64,000 bases of DNA from Sphingobacterium yanglingense (GCF_004363245.1 NZ_SNYV01000011.1:186001-250000), one strand, 5' to 3'; positions 18,849 through 29,342 are shown, counted from the stretch's first letter. The notes: generated by a model not told the origin, from the letters alone. Numbers and translations: made by a program.

Positions 18849-19448
18849 ATGATACAAGATTATTCCATATTAGATGATCAACAATTGATAGACTATCTTA
18901 AAGAAGGTAATCACTTGGCTTTTAATGAAATCTATAAACGTTTCTGGAGAATGTCAATCAATACCGCTTTTCAACGTCTGAAGTCAAAGGAAATGGCAGA
19001 AGAGGTAGTTCAGGAGGTATTTGTCAGTTTATTTATTCGTAGAGCATCCATTCAGCTCAAGTCTTCATTAGAGGCTTATATCCGGTTGGCGATTAAAAAC
19101 CGGATTATCGATGCCTTCCGTGCACAAAAGTCGCAAGAACAGCTCCAGATTGCTGAGGCTAATAATGAAGAGCCTTCCCCTGCTCAGCCCGATGAAGCAT
19201 TAGAGTACAAAGAACTGAGAGACAAAATAAAATCCTCCACAGATAAGCTGCCTGAAAAATGCAGAGAAGTTTTTTTAATGAGTAGATTCGAACACCTATC
19301 TCATCAGGAAATCTCGGACCGAACAGGGATTTCTATCAGCACAGTAAAAAAGCACATCAATAAAGCATTAAAAATACTAAAAGAAGATTTCCAAGATCAG
19401 CATCTAGATATTCTCATCGTTTGCCTTTTTGTTTTTTCACAATCCTGA
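18849..19448 (+). CDS. ECF-type RNA polymerase sigma factor
   Basis: A 199-residue sigma factor. Region 2 includes MAEEVVQEVFVSLFIRR and region 4 includes LSHQEISDRTGISISTVKKHINKALKILK. It is the first gene of the first of two consecutive paralogous operons (18849-29317). It should be controlled by the FecR protein encoded 86 bp downstream and direct transcription of the SusC-SusD-lipoprotein-TlpA genes. Confidence 0.93.
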   Translation: MIQDYSILDDQQLIDYLKEGNHLAFNEIYKRFWRMSINTAFQRLKSKEMAEEVVQEVFVSLFIRRASIQLKSSLEAYIRLAIKNRIIDAFRAQKSQEQLQIAEANNEEPSPAQPDEALEYKELRDKIKSSTDKLPEKCREVFLMSRFEHLSHQEISDRTGISISTVKKHINKALKILKEDFQDQHLDILIVCLFVFSQS

Positions 19449-19534
19449 TTTTTAAAATTATTTAACTGTAATACAGTGATTTGTAGTTTTTGTGTCGGAT
19501 GGAGTAGAACCTCCGTGTTTTTGTTCCGTATACT

Positions 19535-20779
19535 ATGTATATGGCAGCAAGTAAATCAGACGAACAATATATCTTGACCCTCTTAGACAAAGCGAGTCGC
19601 CACGAAGCATCAGAAGCCGAGTTGCGGTATCTTGATCTGTGGTACGATTCATTTCAAGAAGCGCCATTGTACACAGATGGTATGTCCCCAGAGGAAGAAG
19701 AGCAAGCTATGTCTATGTTGTTCGATCGGATTCATAATCAGATCGAACAGCGAATCCAAGAAGATATATCAATCAAATCTATCCCAATCTATAAGAGGAT
19801 ATTACCATTTTTAAAGTATGCAGCTGCTATTCTTCTGTTTTTAGCTCTTCCTTTATACTTTTTTAGAGATTCTTTACCTCCAGCGGTTACCGAGCTAAAA
19901 TTGGTACAAGAAGTAAGTGATGTTTTAAAGAAACAAAACCCGCTTACTATTTCAGATGAATTTGCTAAAGAGATACAGTTGGTGCTTTCTGAAGATAGGA
20001 GGGTCAATCTGCCAGAAGGAGATGTTCCAGACTATATAAATGCCGAAAAATACATCAATGTTCTGCATTCGGACAATCAAATAACATATACAGTTAAGGA
20101 CAGCTTATCACAGATAGCTCCTCAAAATCCGATATATCATATCGTAAGGATTCCGTACGGAAAGCGTCTTTCAGTGACATTGATTGACGGCACAAAGGTT
20201 TCACTAAACTCAGGAACAGAGCTTAAGTATCCAATCAATGTGCAAAATGAGCAGATGGATCTCTATTTGACAGGTGAGGCATATTTTGATGTCGCCAAGT
20301 CGCAGAATAGAAAATTCAATGTACATGTACGAGGAAATCGGGAGAAAAAAGCACATATGGTTCAGGTATTGGGCACACAGTTTAATATCAGAGCTTTTCC
20401 AAATGATAAACAAAGTGTTACTACGCTATTTGAAGGAGCAATACAGTTGTCCGGTCTGGATAGAATCCCGATACCGCTACAACCATTAAAACAGATTGCT
20501 GTTGGGCAGACGTACGCGATTACGAATGCTGATATGGAAGGCGCGTCTGCCTGGAGAAACAATTTGTTCTATTTCAAAAATACACCCTTAGAAGAAGTGG
20601 CTATAGAATTGGAACGTTGGTATGGTGTGAAAATTCAATATAGAAAAACAACTAAATCTAAAAAGTTACTGGCTCAGATCTCTAGGGAAAAGAGTTTAGA
20701 ACAAGTGTTGGAAATGCTAGCGCAGACCTATGATATTAAATACGAATACCAAGGAAAGGAGGTTGTTTTGAGCGATTAA
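19535..20779 (+). CDS. FecR-family anti-sigma factor
   Basis: A 414-residue anti-sigma factor with an N-terminal cytoplasmic segment, a membrane helix about residues 88-109 (ILPFLKYAAAILLFLALPLYFF), a FecR domain around residues 205-320 (VRIPYGKRLSVTLIDGTKVSLNSGTELKYP, then VLGTQFNIRAF) and a DUF4974-type C-terminus (LERWYGVKIQYRK to YQGKEVVLSD). Between helix and FecR domain is an extra segment of about 90 residues, making it longer than the other FecR proteins here. Partner of the sigma factor upstream and of the STN domain of the SusC downstream. Confidence 0.92.
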   Translation: MYMAASKSDEQYILTLLDKASRHEASEAELRYLDLWYDSFQEAPLYTDGMSPEEEEQAMSMLFDRIHNQIEQRIQEDISIKSIPIYKRILPFLKYAAAILLFLALPLYFFRDSLPPAVTELKLVQEVSDVLKKQNPLTISDEFAKEIQLVLSEDRRVNLPEGDVPDYINAEKYINVLHSDNQITYTVKDSLSQIAPQNPIYHIVRIPYGKRLSVTLIDGTKVSLNSGTELKYPINVQNEQMDLYLTGEAYFDVAKSQNRKFNVHVRGNREKKAHMVQVLGTQFNIRAFPNDKQSVTTLFEGAIQLSGLDRIPIPLQPLKQIAVGQTYAITNADMEGASAWRNNLFYFKNTPLEEVAIELERWYGVKIQYRKTTKSKKLLAQISREKSLEQVLEMLAQTYDIKYEYQGKEVVLSD

Positions 20780-20867
20780 TACCAGAGCTATAATGCAAAT
20801 GTCAACGAGACTAAGAAATTTTTAAACCACAATTTAAGGACACTAACCAGTCTTTTCTTAAATATTT

Positions 20868-23800
20868 ATGAAGCAATTTTTTCAGAACCGCATGTTCAAG
20901 TGCTGCGTATTGTTAATGTGTAGCTTGATACTTACGACCGTTGTCTTCGGACAAGAGTCTAAGGTGACTATCCAGAGAAAGAATATATCTTTGGATGAGC
21001 TCCTTACAGAACTTCGTAAGCAGACGGGATTCGATTTCGTATCCCTGACCTCTAAATTTGATTTTTCACGAAAAATCGATGCAAATTTCAAAAATGACGA
21101 ACTCGATCAGGTATTGGACAAATACTTTAATGTCCAGACAGGAGTAGTCTATGTCTATAAAAATAATAGCATCATCCTTATGGATGAGCAAAAAGCCCAG
21201 CTAAGGAAGATTACAGGAGTAGTTTTACATGGAGAGACCGGAAAGCCAATGCCCGGAGTGACTGTTTCTTTTCCTGTCAAAGGTATTCGTGTACGTACCG
21301 ATGAAGAAGGTAAGTTTGGTATACAAGTCCCTGAGTATGCCCGGCAGCTAGAACTGATTTCTCTCGGCTTTCAAAAGAGAATACTGCCGATATCTTCTGC
21401 TTCGAACTACATCATTCATCTGACTGGAAAATCCGAAGATATCGATGAGGTTGTCGTGACGGGGATCTTTGAACGGAAAGCCGAGAATTTTACTGGCGCA
21501 GCCAGAACCATATCAGGCGAGGAGCTCAAGAAAATATCGACTAATAATATTTTTGCTGGAATCTCGGCGATAGAACCGTCTTTCCGTATTATGCCAAATA
21601 ATGTTATGGGAGGAAATATAAACCAACTTCCTGATATACAGTTGAGAGGGCAGAATTCACTACCCAACCTAGCTGGAGAATTATCCTCTAATCCAAATCA
21701 ACCACTTTTTATACTAGATGGCTTCGAGGTTAATCTACAAAGGATCGTAGATCTGGATATGAATATGATTGCTAGCATTACGATATTGAAAGATGCTTCT
21801 GCGACAGCCATCTATGGTTCGCGAGGTGCAAATGGGGTAATGGTTGTCAATACGATTGCGCCTAAGCCCGGGAAAATCCAGGTGACATTGAACAATGATT
21901 TTCGAATATCCGCTCCAGATTTATCTGTATACAATTATTTAAATGCAGTAGAAAAGCTAGACTTTGAGCAACGTGTTGGTGTATACTCATCTGACTTTGA
22001 TCAAAATAAATATAGATTAGATAATTTGTACAATGAACGTTGGAAGAATGTTCAACGCGGTATTGATACCGATTGGAAAAAAATCCCTACCCAAGTTGGC
22101 TATAACAATCGAACTTCTGTAAATCTGCAGGGGGGCGATCAGCATATCCGATACGGGATGTTGGCCTCAGCTGATTTACAGCAAGGTGTGATGAAAGGCC
22201 AGGATCGTAAAAACTATTCAGGTCAGTTTGATTTAACCTACCTAGTGAGTAAGCTACAATTCAAAAATTCTATACGAGTTTACCAAAACTTAGCAAATGA
22301 GTCTCCTTACGGTAATTTTAGCGCTTATTTAAAGATGAATCCCTATTGGACACCCTATGGGGCTGATGGTAATGTACAACGTTATTTAGAAAATTATACA
22401 ATAGTGGGCTTGCCGTACAAGACGACCAACCCAATGTATAATGCTATCTTAAATTCTGTAAATCAAACGAAATATATTGGGTTTACCAATAATTTTCAAA
22501 TCCGTTACAATATCACTCCTTCATTATATATAGAATCGAATCTGGGCTTATCGAGGCAGAGTGGAGGTACAGACCAGTTTTACTCAGCGGATGATAGCCG
22601 GTTTGAAGAAACTACAGATATTAATAGAAAAGGTTCCTACACAGACAGAAATGATGAATCATCATCATATGAGAGTGTAACTAACTTAAATTATAATTTT
22701 AAGCGTGGAAAGCATCAATGGTTTTCTACGGGGTCACTCAATCTATCTAGCAGTACCAATAGCTATACGCAGATTTTGGCCGAGGGATTCCCTTACGATA
22801 GGCTGGATAATCTTCTGTTTGCAAATCAATACCAGGAAAATGGAAGACCTACAGGGGATGAAAGTACCGTGAGACGTATAGGCATGCTATACAGTGGTAA
22901 TTACAGTTACGATAGTCGATTTTTAGTCGATCTTTCTATTAAGCGTGATGGATCATCTCAATATGGAACAGACAAGCGTTTCGGTACATTTTGGTCTACG
23001 GGTTTGGGATGGAATATTCATAACGAGCGTTTTTTCAAACAAAATGGTCTTGTGAACCGGCTAAAGCTACGTGGGAGCTATGGAACTACAGGATCCTTAA
23101 ACATACCGGCCTATTCGGCTCAAACGAGATATAATTTTGGCGTAAGCAGTGGCTACTACAATGAATTGGGAGCGAATATAGGGAACCTAGGAAATCCATT
23201 GCTTAGTTGGCAAAATGTCTATAAGCTGAATTTTGGGATAGATGCGATCCTATTCAATGAAAGATTAGATATACGTTTGGATGCATATAGAGATATCACG
23301 GACGATGCAATCACTCAGATTACATTGGCCCCGTCCACAGGTTTTACGGGATATTCAGAAAATTTAGGAAAGGTAGAAAATAAGGGATTTGAATATTCTG
23401 TACGCTACAAAGCATTAGAAAATAAAGGGACAGGTACTATATGGACGCTATATGTTAATGGATTTACGAATAAGAATGTACTCAAAGAATTGTCTAATGC
23501 CCTCAAAGCTTCCAATGATCGTCTGAATGAAAACAACCAGGCACAGACTGTCCCTAATATCCTTTTGCAAGAAGGAAATTCGATGGATGCCATATATGTA
23601 GTACGTTCGCTTGGAGTGGATCCTGCGACTGGATCCGAGATATTCCTTACAAAAGATGGTCAGAAAACTTATGAATGGAATGCGGCAGACAAAGTTGCCT
23701 ACGGAGTGAGCATCCCAAAATGGAACGGCAACTTCGGAACAAATCTTAATCACAAAGGATTTGAACTAGGAATTTTGTTCAACTATCAATTTGGCGGACA

Positions 23801-24170
23801 GTTATACAATCAGACACTCATAGATAATGTTGAATCTGTAAAACCTAATGTCAACGTGGATAGAAGGGCATACGACTTAGGATGGACTGGTCCAGGAAAT
23901 ATCAGTCAATTCACAAGGATAGGACTTGATACTGAACCTACTCGACTTACTTCACGGTTTGTCCAAAATAATAACACTTTGACATTAAGCACACTCTCAT
24001 TAGGATATAATTTTTACCGCCAGGATTGGGTAAAGCGAATTGGTCTTCGGAGTTTCCAGCTTACGGCATTGACCAATGACCTGATAAGATTTAGTTCTAT
24101 TGAGATCGAAAGAGGAACAAGTAATCCATTTGCACGGACTTTCGCGCTGTCGGTCCGAGTGGGTATTTAA
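20868..24170 (+). CDS. SusC-family TonB-dependent transporter with STN signalling domain
   Basis: An 1100-residue transducing SusC. Signal peptide to about residue 29 (TTVVFGQ), STN domain about 32-106 (ISLDELLTELRKQTGFDFVS), carboxypeptidase-regulatory-like domain about 113-190, junction DEVVVTGIFERKAENFTGAA, plug with ITILKDASATAIYGSRGANGVMVV, then barrel. The sequence after the junction (NQLPDIQLRGQNSLPNLAGE, LFILDGFEVNLQRIVDLD) is closely matched in the SusC at 31289-34603, showing the two operons are paralogous. Signals through FecR 19535-20779 and pairs with SusD 24188-25618. Confidence 0.94.
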   Translation: MKQFFQNRMFKCCVLLMCSLILTTVVFGQESKVTIQRKNISLDELLTELRKQTGFDFVSLTSKFDFSRKIDANFKNDELDQVLDKYFNVQTGVVYVYKNNSIILMDEQKAQLRKITGVVLHGETGKPMPGVTVSFPVKGIRVRTDEEGKFGIQVPEYARQLELISLGFQKRILPISSASNYIIHLTGKSEDIDEVVVTGIFERKAENFTGAARTISGEELKKISTNNIFAGISAIEPSFRIMPNNVMGGNINQLPDIQLRGQNSLPNLAGELSSNPNQPLFILDGFEVNLQRIVDLDMNMIASITILKDASATAIYGSRGANGVMVVNTIAPKPGKIQVTLNNDFRISAPDLSVYNYLNAVEKLDFEQRVGVYSSDFDQNKYRLDNLYNERWKNVQRGIDTDWKKIPTQVGYNNRTSVNLQGGDQHIRYGMLASADLQQGVMKGQDRKNYSGQFDLTYLVSKLQFKNSIRVYQNLANESPYGNFSAYLKMNPYWTPYGADGNVQRYLENYTIVGLPYKTTNPMYNAILNSVNQTKYIGFTNNFQIRYNITPSLYIESNLGLSRQSGGTDQFYSADDSRFEETTDINRKGSYTDRNDESSSYESVTNLNYNFKRGKHQWFSTGSLNLSSSTNSYTQILAEGFPYDRLDNLLFANQYQENGRPTGDESTVRRIGMLYSGNYSYDSRFLVDLSIKRDGSSQYGTDKRFGTFWSTGLGWNIHNERFFKQNGLVNRLKLRGSYGTTGSLNIPAYSAQTRYNFGVSSGYYNELGANIGNLGNPLLSWQNVYKLNFGIDAILFNERLDIRLDAYRDITDDAITQITLAPSTGFTGYSENLGKVENKGFEYSVRYKALENKGTGTIWTLYVNGFTNKNVLKELSNALKASNDRLNENNQAQTVPNILLQEGNSMDAIYVVRSLGVDPATGSEIFLTKDGQKTYEWNAADKVAYGVSIPKWNGNFGTNLNHKGFELGILFNYQFGGQLYNQTLIDNVESVKPNVNVDRRAYDLGWTGPGNISQFTRIGLDTEPTRLTSRFVQNNNTLTLSTLSLGYNFYRQDWVKRIGLRSFQLTALTNDLIRFSSIEIERGTSNPFARTFALSVRVGI

Positions 24171-24173
24171 CAA

Positions 24174-24180
24174 AAGGAGG
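24174..24180 (+). promoter_or_regulatory. Strong Shine-Dalgarno sequence before SusD
   Basis: AAGGAGG lies 7 nt before ATG 24188. Perfect Shine-Dalgarno sequences are uncommon in this phylum and in this window; it supports the chosen start and suggests high translation of the SusD. Confidence 0.65.
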
Positions 24181-24187
24181 AAGAGTA

Positions 24188-25618
24188 ATGCAATATAAAT
24201 TTACATCAATAATATACGTTGCCATTTCGGTATTGGCATTGTCAGGTTGTAATAAGTACTTGGACGTAGCTCCAAAGTCCAGTATCCCTGAAGAAGAAAT
24301 GTTTTCTTCTGAGACCGGGTTTAGGCAGGCATTGACCGGAGTATATTCCACAATTGCTAGCAGAGCACTTTATGGAGATAACCTTTCCATGGGGTTTGTT
24401 TCCGCATTAGCACAGAATTACAATACATCGGGGACGGGTACGACACCTCTTTTTGTCCCTACACGCAATTATGATTATAGCTCAGAACAGGTTTTGGCTT
24501 ATACCAAGCAGATCTGGAGTGCAGGATATAATGGTATTGCGGCTGCAAATAACATCATCAAGTTTGCAGACTTAAATAAAAGGATACTGACAGAAGAGGT
24601 TTATCAGCAGGTTTTAGGTGAGGCTTTTGCGCTTAGGGCATTTTTACACTTTGAATTATTGCGTATGTTTGCACCTTCTTATTCTCAGGGAGCAAATACA
24701 ACTGCTATTCCCTATAAAACTGCCGTTGATCATTATTCTGTCAAGCCCTCGACAGTAGAACAGGTATTGACCTTTGCCTTAGAAGATCTTAATAAGGCCG
24801 AAAGTTTATTGATCAAATCAGACCCTATAATAAACAATACATTGGATCGAAGGTATAAGATGAATTATTACGCTGTAAAAGGTATACAGGCAAGAATTTA
24901 TCTTTATGCAGGGAATACATCCGATGCCTACAAAGCTGCTAAGGAAGTCGTAGACTCCGGAAAGTTTCCTTTTGTAAGCAAGAGCAGCGTAGCTGCTGCT
25001 GCAGGTACCAAAGACCGATTGTTTAGACAGGAGCTGATATTTGCTATACGGAATCGAGAGTTAAAAACCTGGGCCGAAGATCAGTATTTTACTTTCCGGG
25101 CAAGTATCGATTATCGGTTGACAAGGCCAGATGCCGATTTACGTAATATATATGAATATAATACTGTAGGACAAGATGATATTCGTTATCGAAATCTGTT
25201 TGAAGATAATCAAGGGTTTAAATTTCCGTCCAAATTCTGGCAAACATCCACAACAACTATAGACAGTCTGCGTCTAGATCAAACCGTGCCTGTGGTACGC
25301 ATGAGTGAGATGAGGTATATTATTGCAGAAACTGCTCCTACAGCACAGGAGGCTCTGGATGTATTGAATACAGTGAGGTTGGCAAGGACAGTATTAGCAT
25401 TACCTTCGAATGCTAATAATTTAGACCGGAATTTTATTCAGAATGAGATAACAAAGGAATATCAAAAAGAGATGTATGCTGAAGGACAACTGTTCTTTTA
25501 CTATAAGCGTTTAAACCGGAACACGGTTCCTTTTACTCCTGCCAACCTCGTGTTTGACCCCAAATTTTATGTGCTACCGGTGCCACAGGATGAATTAGAA
25601 TTTAACCCTAATTATTAA
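24188..25618 (+). CDS. SusD/RagB-family lipoprotein
   Basis: A 476-residue SusD with lipobox LALSGCNKYLDVAP (Cys21) and C-terminal pattern EYQKEMYAEGQLFFYYKRLN ... YVLPVPQDELEFNPNY. The start is fixed by a strong Shine-Dalgarno sequence 7 nt upstream. The same C-terminal pattern (MEYRKEMASEGQLFFYNKRLN) occurs in the SusD at 34615-36066, its paralogue. Expected to cap the SusC at 20868-24170 and bind substrate at the cell surface. Confidence 0.94.
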   Translation: MQYKFTSIIYVAISVLALSGCNKYLDVAPKSSIPEEEMFSSETGFRQALTGVYSTIASRALYGDNLSMGFVSALAQNYNTSGTGTTPLFVPTRNYDYSSEQVLAYTKQIWSAGYNGIAAANNIIKFADLNKRILTEEVYQQVLGEAFALRAFLHFELLRMFAPSYSQGANTTAIPYKTAVDHYSVKPSTVEQVLTFALEDLNKAESLLIKSDPIINNTLDRRYKMNYYAVKGIQARIYLYAGNTSDAYKAAKEVVDSGKFPFVSKSSVAAAAGTKDRLFRQELIFAIRNRELKTWAEDQYFTFRASIDYRLTRPDADLRNIYEYNTVGQDDIRYRNLFEDNQGFKFPSKFWQTSTTTIDSLRLDQTVPVVRMSEMRYIIAETAPTAQEALDVLNTVRLARTVLALPSNANNLDRNFIQNEITKEYQKEMYAEGQLFFYYKRLNRNTVPFTPANLVFDPKFYVLPVPQDELEFNPNY

Positions 25619-25622
25619 GAAA

Positions 25623-26327
25623 ATGAGAAGATATTGTATACTATTTGTCTGTCTGATCTCACTGTTGGGATGCAAGCAAGATGAGATCATGTTTTTCCAG
25701 AGCAATGATGCAATGAGTATTTATAAAGGCCAATATGAAGCCGATAGTACGAGTTTTTCATTTGCTTATTATTTGCCTGCGGTCACTAAAGATACGATTT
25801 GGGTGACAATCAGGGTTCAAGGAAAACGGAGTGCAGAAGATAGAATCGTTGAGATGAAGGCAGTAGAGGGGACGACTGCTCTTCTCGGAACAGATTTTGT
25901 CTTGCCTGAGTTTGTTTTCAAAGCAGGGAGCGACACCGCACGCTACCCGGTAGTGCTATTGAGAAATGAAAGCCTGAAATCGACTACCAAAACTATTAAA
26001 TTATCGGTTAAGCCAAACTCTTATTTTGAGAGAGGAGCATTGGGGCAGGAAATAGGAAAAACGTATAGCATAGAGACCTATACTATACATTTCAATGATT
26101 ATCTGTCTAAACCAGGATATTGGTCGGCATTGGAAAACTATGTAGGAGCTTTTTCTGTAGCGAAATTTCAATTTATGCTTTCTGTTTATGGAGCAGAGTT
26201 TGATTTTGCCGCTCTGTCAACAGCAGAACGCCTCAATCTAAGATTGCGACTCCGAACGGCGCTGGTCGACTATGAAGCTAAAAATGGCCCCCTATATGAC
26301 GAAAATAATCAAAGAGTGACTTTTTAA
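25623..26327 (+). CDS. DUF4843-type lipoprotein
   Basis: A 234-residue lipoprotein (lipobox SLLGCKQDE, Cys17) with the DUF4843 pattern: SFAYYLPAVTKDTIWVTIRVQG, EGTTALLGTDFVLPEFVFKAG, KTIKLSVKPN, and a C-terminal half with WSALENYVGAFSVAKFQFM. The family occurs as an accessory surface lipoprotein beside SusCD pairs. The gene starts 4 bp after SusD. From memory, the peptide-binding SusCD locus BT2261-2264 of Bacteroides thetaiotaomicron also carries two small extra lipoproteins; I infer a comparable role here but not the same substrate. Confidence 0.8.
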   Translation: MRRYCILFVCLISLLGCKQDEIMFFQSNDAMSIYKGQYEADSTSFSFAYYLPAVTKDTIWVTIRVQGKRSAEDRIVEMKAVEGTTALLGTDFVLPEFVFKAGSDTARYPVVLLRNESLKSTTKTIKLSVKPNSYFERGALGQEIGKTYSIETYTIHFNDYLSKPGYWSALENYVGAFSVAKFQFMLSVYGAEFDFAALSTAERLNLRLRLRTALVDYEAKNGPLYDENNQRVTF

Positions 26328-26336
26328 TCGAAAATT

Positions 26337-27785
26337 ATGAAACGGAATTTAAATATATTGTTTTTCTTATGGGTGATGGTCATTACAGGGTGTAAAGAGG
26401 ATGAGAAGATTTCCTATAAACCTATACCCGAAATAGGAATCGGTGCATTACCTAATAATTCATTCACCATTGCACAAAAAGATACCCTAACAATCTCACC
26501 TGATGTAAACGGTTTAGAAGTGGATAAGCAGTATGAATACGAATGGAAACTATTCGACAACGGAAAGGAAACCATATTATCCACAGCAAAGGATCTGCAT
26601 GTCAGTATAGATTTTCCATCTGGAAGCAACTATGGTTTTGTTTTTTCGGTAAAAGATGTTGCTACAGGCGTGAAGTCAATCAGTCCTTTATATAGTTTAC
26701 GGGTTACCGGGGCATTTCCTGAAGGCTGGCTCGTGGGAAATAACATAGGGAGTAAAGGGCAGCTATCGTTTATACGGACTATGGATGATAGGGTATTCTT
26801 ACAGCCTCTGGATGAAATTAATCAAACATCCTATAACAGTAAGTTAACCTATGTGAAGTCGGGAGTGATATTGGATATATTTGGATCCGGTTTTAAACAA
26901 CTACTCTATTTTACGGTTGATGGACTCCGTGTTTTTGATCCTGAGACAATGTTGCAGATCTCAGAAAACAATGAATACTTTTACGATCAGAAACAATTTC
27001 TATCCAAACCTGGTTATGGAACCAATTATTATAACATGGATCAATATCTTGTACATAATGGTAATTTATATGCAGCAAATGGTCCTGGTTTTGCCGGTAA
27101 TACCAATTTTGGGAAATTTTCAGATCGTTTCGAAGGAGATTACGAATTATTCCCTTATGTATTTAGGGATAATTTTTCCTTTGCTTATTTCTACGATAAT
27201 AAGCATAAGCGATTTGTATCTGCATCCTATAATACACGTGAATTGACGTACCCCACTTCTCAGGCAGGTATGTACAAACTTGATGCCGTTGGAAAGACTA
27301 TGGTCGCTGCGGATTATACTATTGGAGGTCCATGGGGAGCTCATGATTTTATAGGATTGATGAGAGATGAAGGCAATGCCTACTATGTATATCTCTACAA
27401 GTTTTATACAAATATTGGACAGGGAGAATTTTATAGTTTGAAGAATGCTGAGGAGATTGAGCAAATGACGGCATTCGCCGGTGCAACCAATTCAGCTCGG
27501 GCATATTACAGTTCGAAAAATAAAATTTATAAAATTTCGGGTGCAAATGGCGCAGTGGAACATATTTACACGCTCAAAGATGCCGGAGATATTGTAGATG
27601 TGCAGATGCTCCGGGATGGAGATGACGCCGATTATATGCTCGCGGTTGCCGTAAATAATGGGACTCAAGGAAGGGTCGTATATCTGTATCTCGATGATTT
27701 TGGAAATACAGACAATACACGGAAGGAAAAAATATTTAATGGTTTTGGTCAGATAACGAATATCAGTTATAGAAATCCTTCCTAA
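26337..27785 (+). CDS. PKD-like-family lipoprotein
   Basis: A 482-residue lipoprotein (lipobox VITGCKEDE, Cys19). Residues about 35-130 form Ig/PKD-like beta repeats (YEYEWKLFDNGKETI, SGSNYGFVFSVKDVATGVKS), followed by GWLVGN and a C-terminal half resembling a beta-propeller or SGBP-like binding domain. Proteins of this PKD_2 type follow SusD and DUF4843 genes in Bacteroidota. Likely a surface ligand-binding component of the same complex. Paralogue at 36881-38356, which shares the GWLV(F/G) junction. Confidence 0.8.
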   Translation: MKRNLNILFFLWVMVITGCKEDEKISYKPIPEIGIGALPNNSFTIAQKDTLTISPDVNGLEVDKQYEYEWKLFDNGKETILSTAKDLHVSIDFPSGSNYGFVFSVKDVATGVKSISPLYSLRVTGAFPEGWLVGNNIGSKGQLSFIRTMDDRVFLQPLDEINQTSYNSKLTYVKSGVILDIFGSGFKQLLYFTVDGLRVFDPETMLQISENNEYFYDQKQFLSKPGYGTNYYNMDQYLVHNGNLYAANGPGFAGNTNFGKFSDRFEGDYELFPYVFRDNFSFAYFYDNKHKRFVSASYNTRELTYPTSQAGMYKLDAVGKTMVAADYTIGGPWGAHDFIGLMRDEGNAYYVYLYKFYTNIGQGEFYSLKNAEEIEQMTAFAGATNSARAYYSSKNKIYKISGANGAVEHIYTLKDAGDIVDVQMLRDGDDADYMLAVAVNNGTQGRVVYLYLDDFGNTDNTRKEKIFNGFGQITNISYRNPS

Positions 27786-27820
27786 TAAAAAGAAGATAGT
27801 AATTCATCAGATATACATCA

Positions 27821-29317
27821 ATGAAAAGAATAACACTTACAATTGGCTTATTAGTCCTACTTTTAATAGCGGAAGCACAAGAAAGAAATGAGACTGATAG
27901 ACGTTCGCGCCTCACTGTACTCTTGGAAACGAAAGATGAAAAGGCAGTTTTATCCTCATTGAAAAAATTGGAGAAAAGTAAGACTGAAGAGGATAAAATG
28001 CTAGCCTATGCTTACTACAGCAAAATAGGGAATGAAGAGAAAGTCAACCTACTCAATGAACAGATCGTTAAAGTATTTCCCAATGGTCAACTGGCTCTAC
28101 AGTCGAAGATAGAGATGATTCGACAGATAACGGATCTTGCGGACAAGGACGCGAAATTTCAATCTTTGCTGAGAGATAATCCAGATGCACCGGTCGGTTT
28201 TGATGCTTACAGCATGGCTATGGCTTATGCCGCAGAGGGAAATCTCCCAAAAATGAATGCATATGCAGATTTTTACGGCAGTAAGGTTACAGATCAGTAT
28301 GGGAATAAAATTGATAAAAGAAGTATAATGGCGGGGTTAGCGCCCTCATTAATGCATTCCAAACCCGAAGCAGCAGTTCCTCTGTTTGCTGATGGATTGG
28401 ACTATTATCGTATTTCGCTTTCTAAGCCTGAAGAAGGTGCTACTGAAGATATCCGCCAGCAACGCCGGGCTAGAGGCGAGCAGACTTATTATGTAATGCT
28501 TGCCAATTATGTGGAAGCATTACTGTCTACAGGAAGAAAAGAAGAGGCTCTACAGATTGTGGCAGCTGTGAGGCATGAGATGTTAACACAGGAGAATAAA
28601 GAGAATAGTATCTTTCTAAGTCTTGAGAGTGCTTATCTGAATGCACTATTAGCCAATGAAAGGTACGGGGATGCATTACCTTTGCTTGAAGAGGCATACA
28701 TTAAAGCAACATCAGGAAGGGGAATAGAAGAGCATTTGAGAAAAGGGTACATAGCTAAGAACGGATCTATAGAAGGGATTGATACTTATCTCGGTTCATT
28801 GACTGATGCTAAGCAGACTCATGAGAGTAAAGAACTTATGAAAAAAGCTATTTCTCAGAAAGCTCCTGATTTTCAACTTAGGGATGTTGACGGTAATATC
28901 GTAAAGTTGGGAGATTTAAAAGGTAAAGTCGTTGTATTGGACTTTTGGGCGACATGGTGCGGTCCTTGCAAGGCTTCTTTTCCTGCCATGCAAAAGGCAG
29001 TAAACAAATACAAAGATGATGTAGATGTTCGTTTCTTGTTTTTGCATACCTGGGAAAAAGGTTCAGGTGACCCTACCGTGGGGGCAAAAAAATATGTGAT
29101 TGACAATAACTACAGCTTTGAAGTATTGATGGACCTTCGTGATCCAGCAACGACAGAATCTGCTGTAGCAAAAGCCTATGGTGTAAAAGGTATTCCGACC
29201 AAGATAATTATTGATCCCTATGGACAGATAAGGTTCAATACATCGGGGTTTTCGGCCGATGAAGAAAAGGCTGTCAGCGAGTTGGCTGCAATGATTGAAT
29301 ACGCTAAGAAAAGTTGA
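27821..29317 (+). CDS. TlpA-family thioredoxin-like protein with helical N-terminal region
   Basis: A 498-residue exported protein (signal peptide ending near AEAQE). Residues about 25-340 are helical and TPR-like (for example LESAYLNALLANERYGDALPLLEEAY). The C-terminal about 150 residues are a TlpA/AhpC-TSA domain (APDFQLRDVDGNIVKLGDLKGKVVVLDFWATWCGPC, Cys380 and Cys383, cis-Pro in GVKGIPTK). The CxxC motif is intact, so disulfide reduction or exchange in the periplasm or at the outer membrane is plausible. Last gene of the first paralogous operon, followed by a strong terminator. Confidence 0.88.
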   Translation: MKRITLTIGLLVLLLIAEAQERNETDRRSRLTVLLETKDEKAVLSSLKKLEKSKTEEDKMLAYAYYSKIGNEEKVNLLNEQIVKVFPNGQLALQSKIEMIRQITDLADKDAKFQSLLRDNPDAPVGFDAYSMAMAYAAEGNLPKMNAYADFYGSKVTDQYGNKIDKRSIMAGLAPSLMHSKPEAAVPLFADGLDYYRISLSKPEEGATEDIRQQRRARGEQTYYVMLANYVEALLSTGRKEEALQIVAAVRHEMLTQENKENSIFLSLESAYLNALLANERYGDALPLLEEAYIKATSGRGIEEHLRKGYIAKNGSIEGIDTYLGSLTDAKQTHESKELMKKAISQKAPDFQLRDVDGNIVKLGDLKGKVVVLDFWATWCGPCKASFPAMQKAVNKYKDDVDVRFLFLHTWEKGSGDPTVGAKKYVIDNNYSFEVLMDLRDPATTESAVAKAYGVKGIPTKIIIDPYGQIRFNTSGFSADEEKAVSELAAMIEYAKKS

Positions 29318-29342
29318 TTAGCAATAAATTGATAGCTATGGT

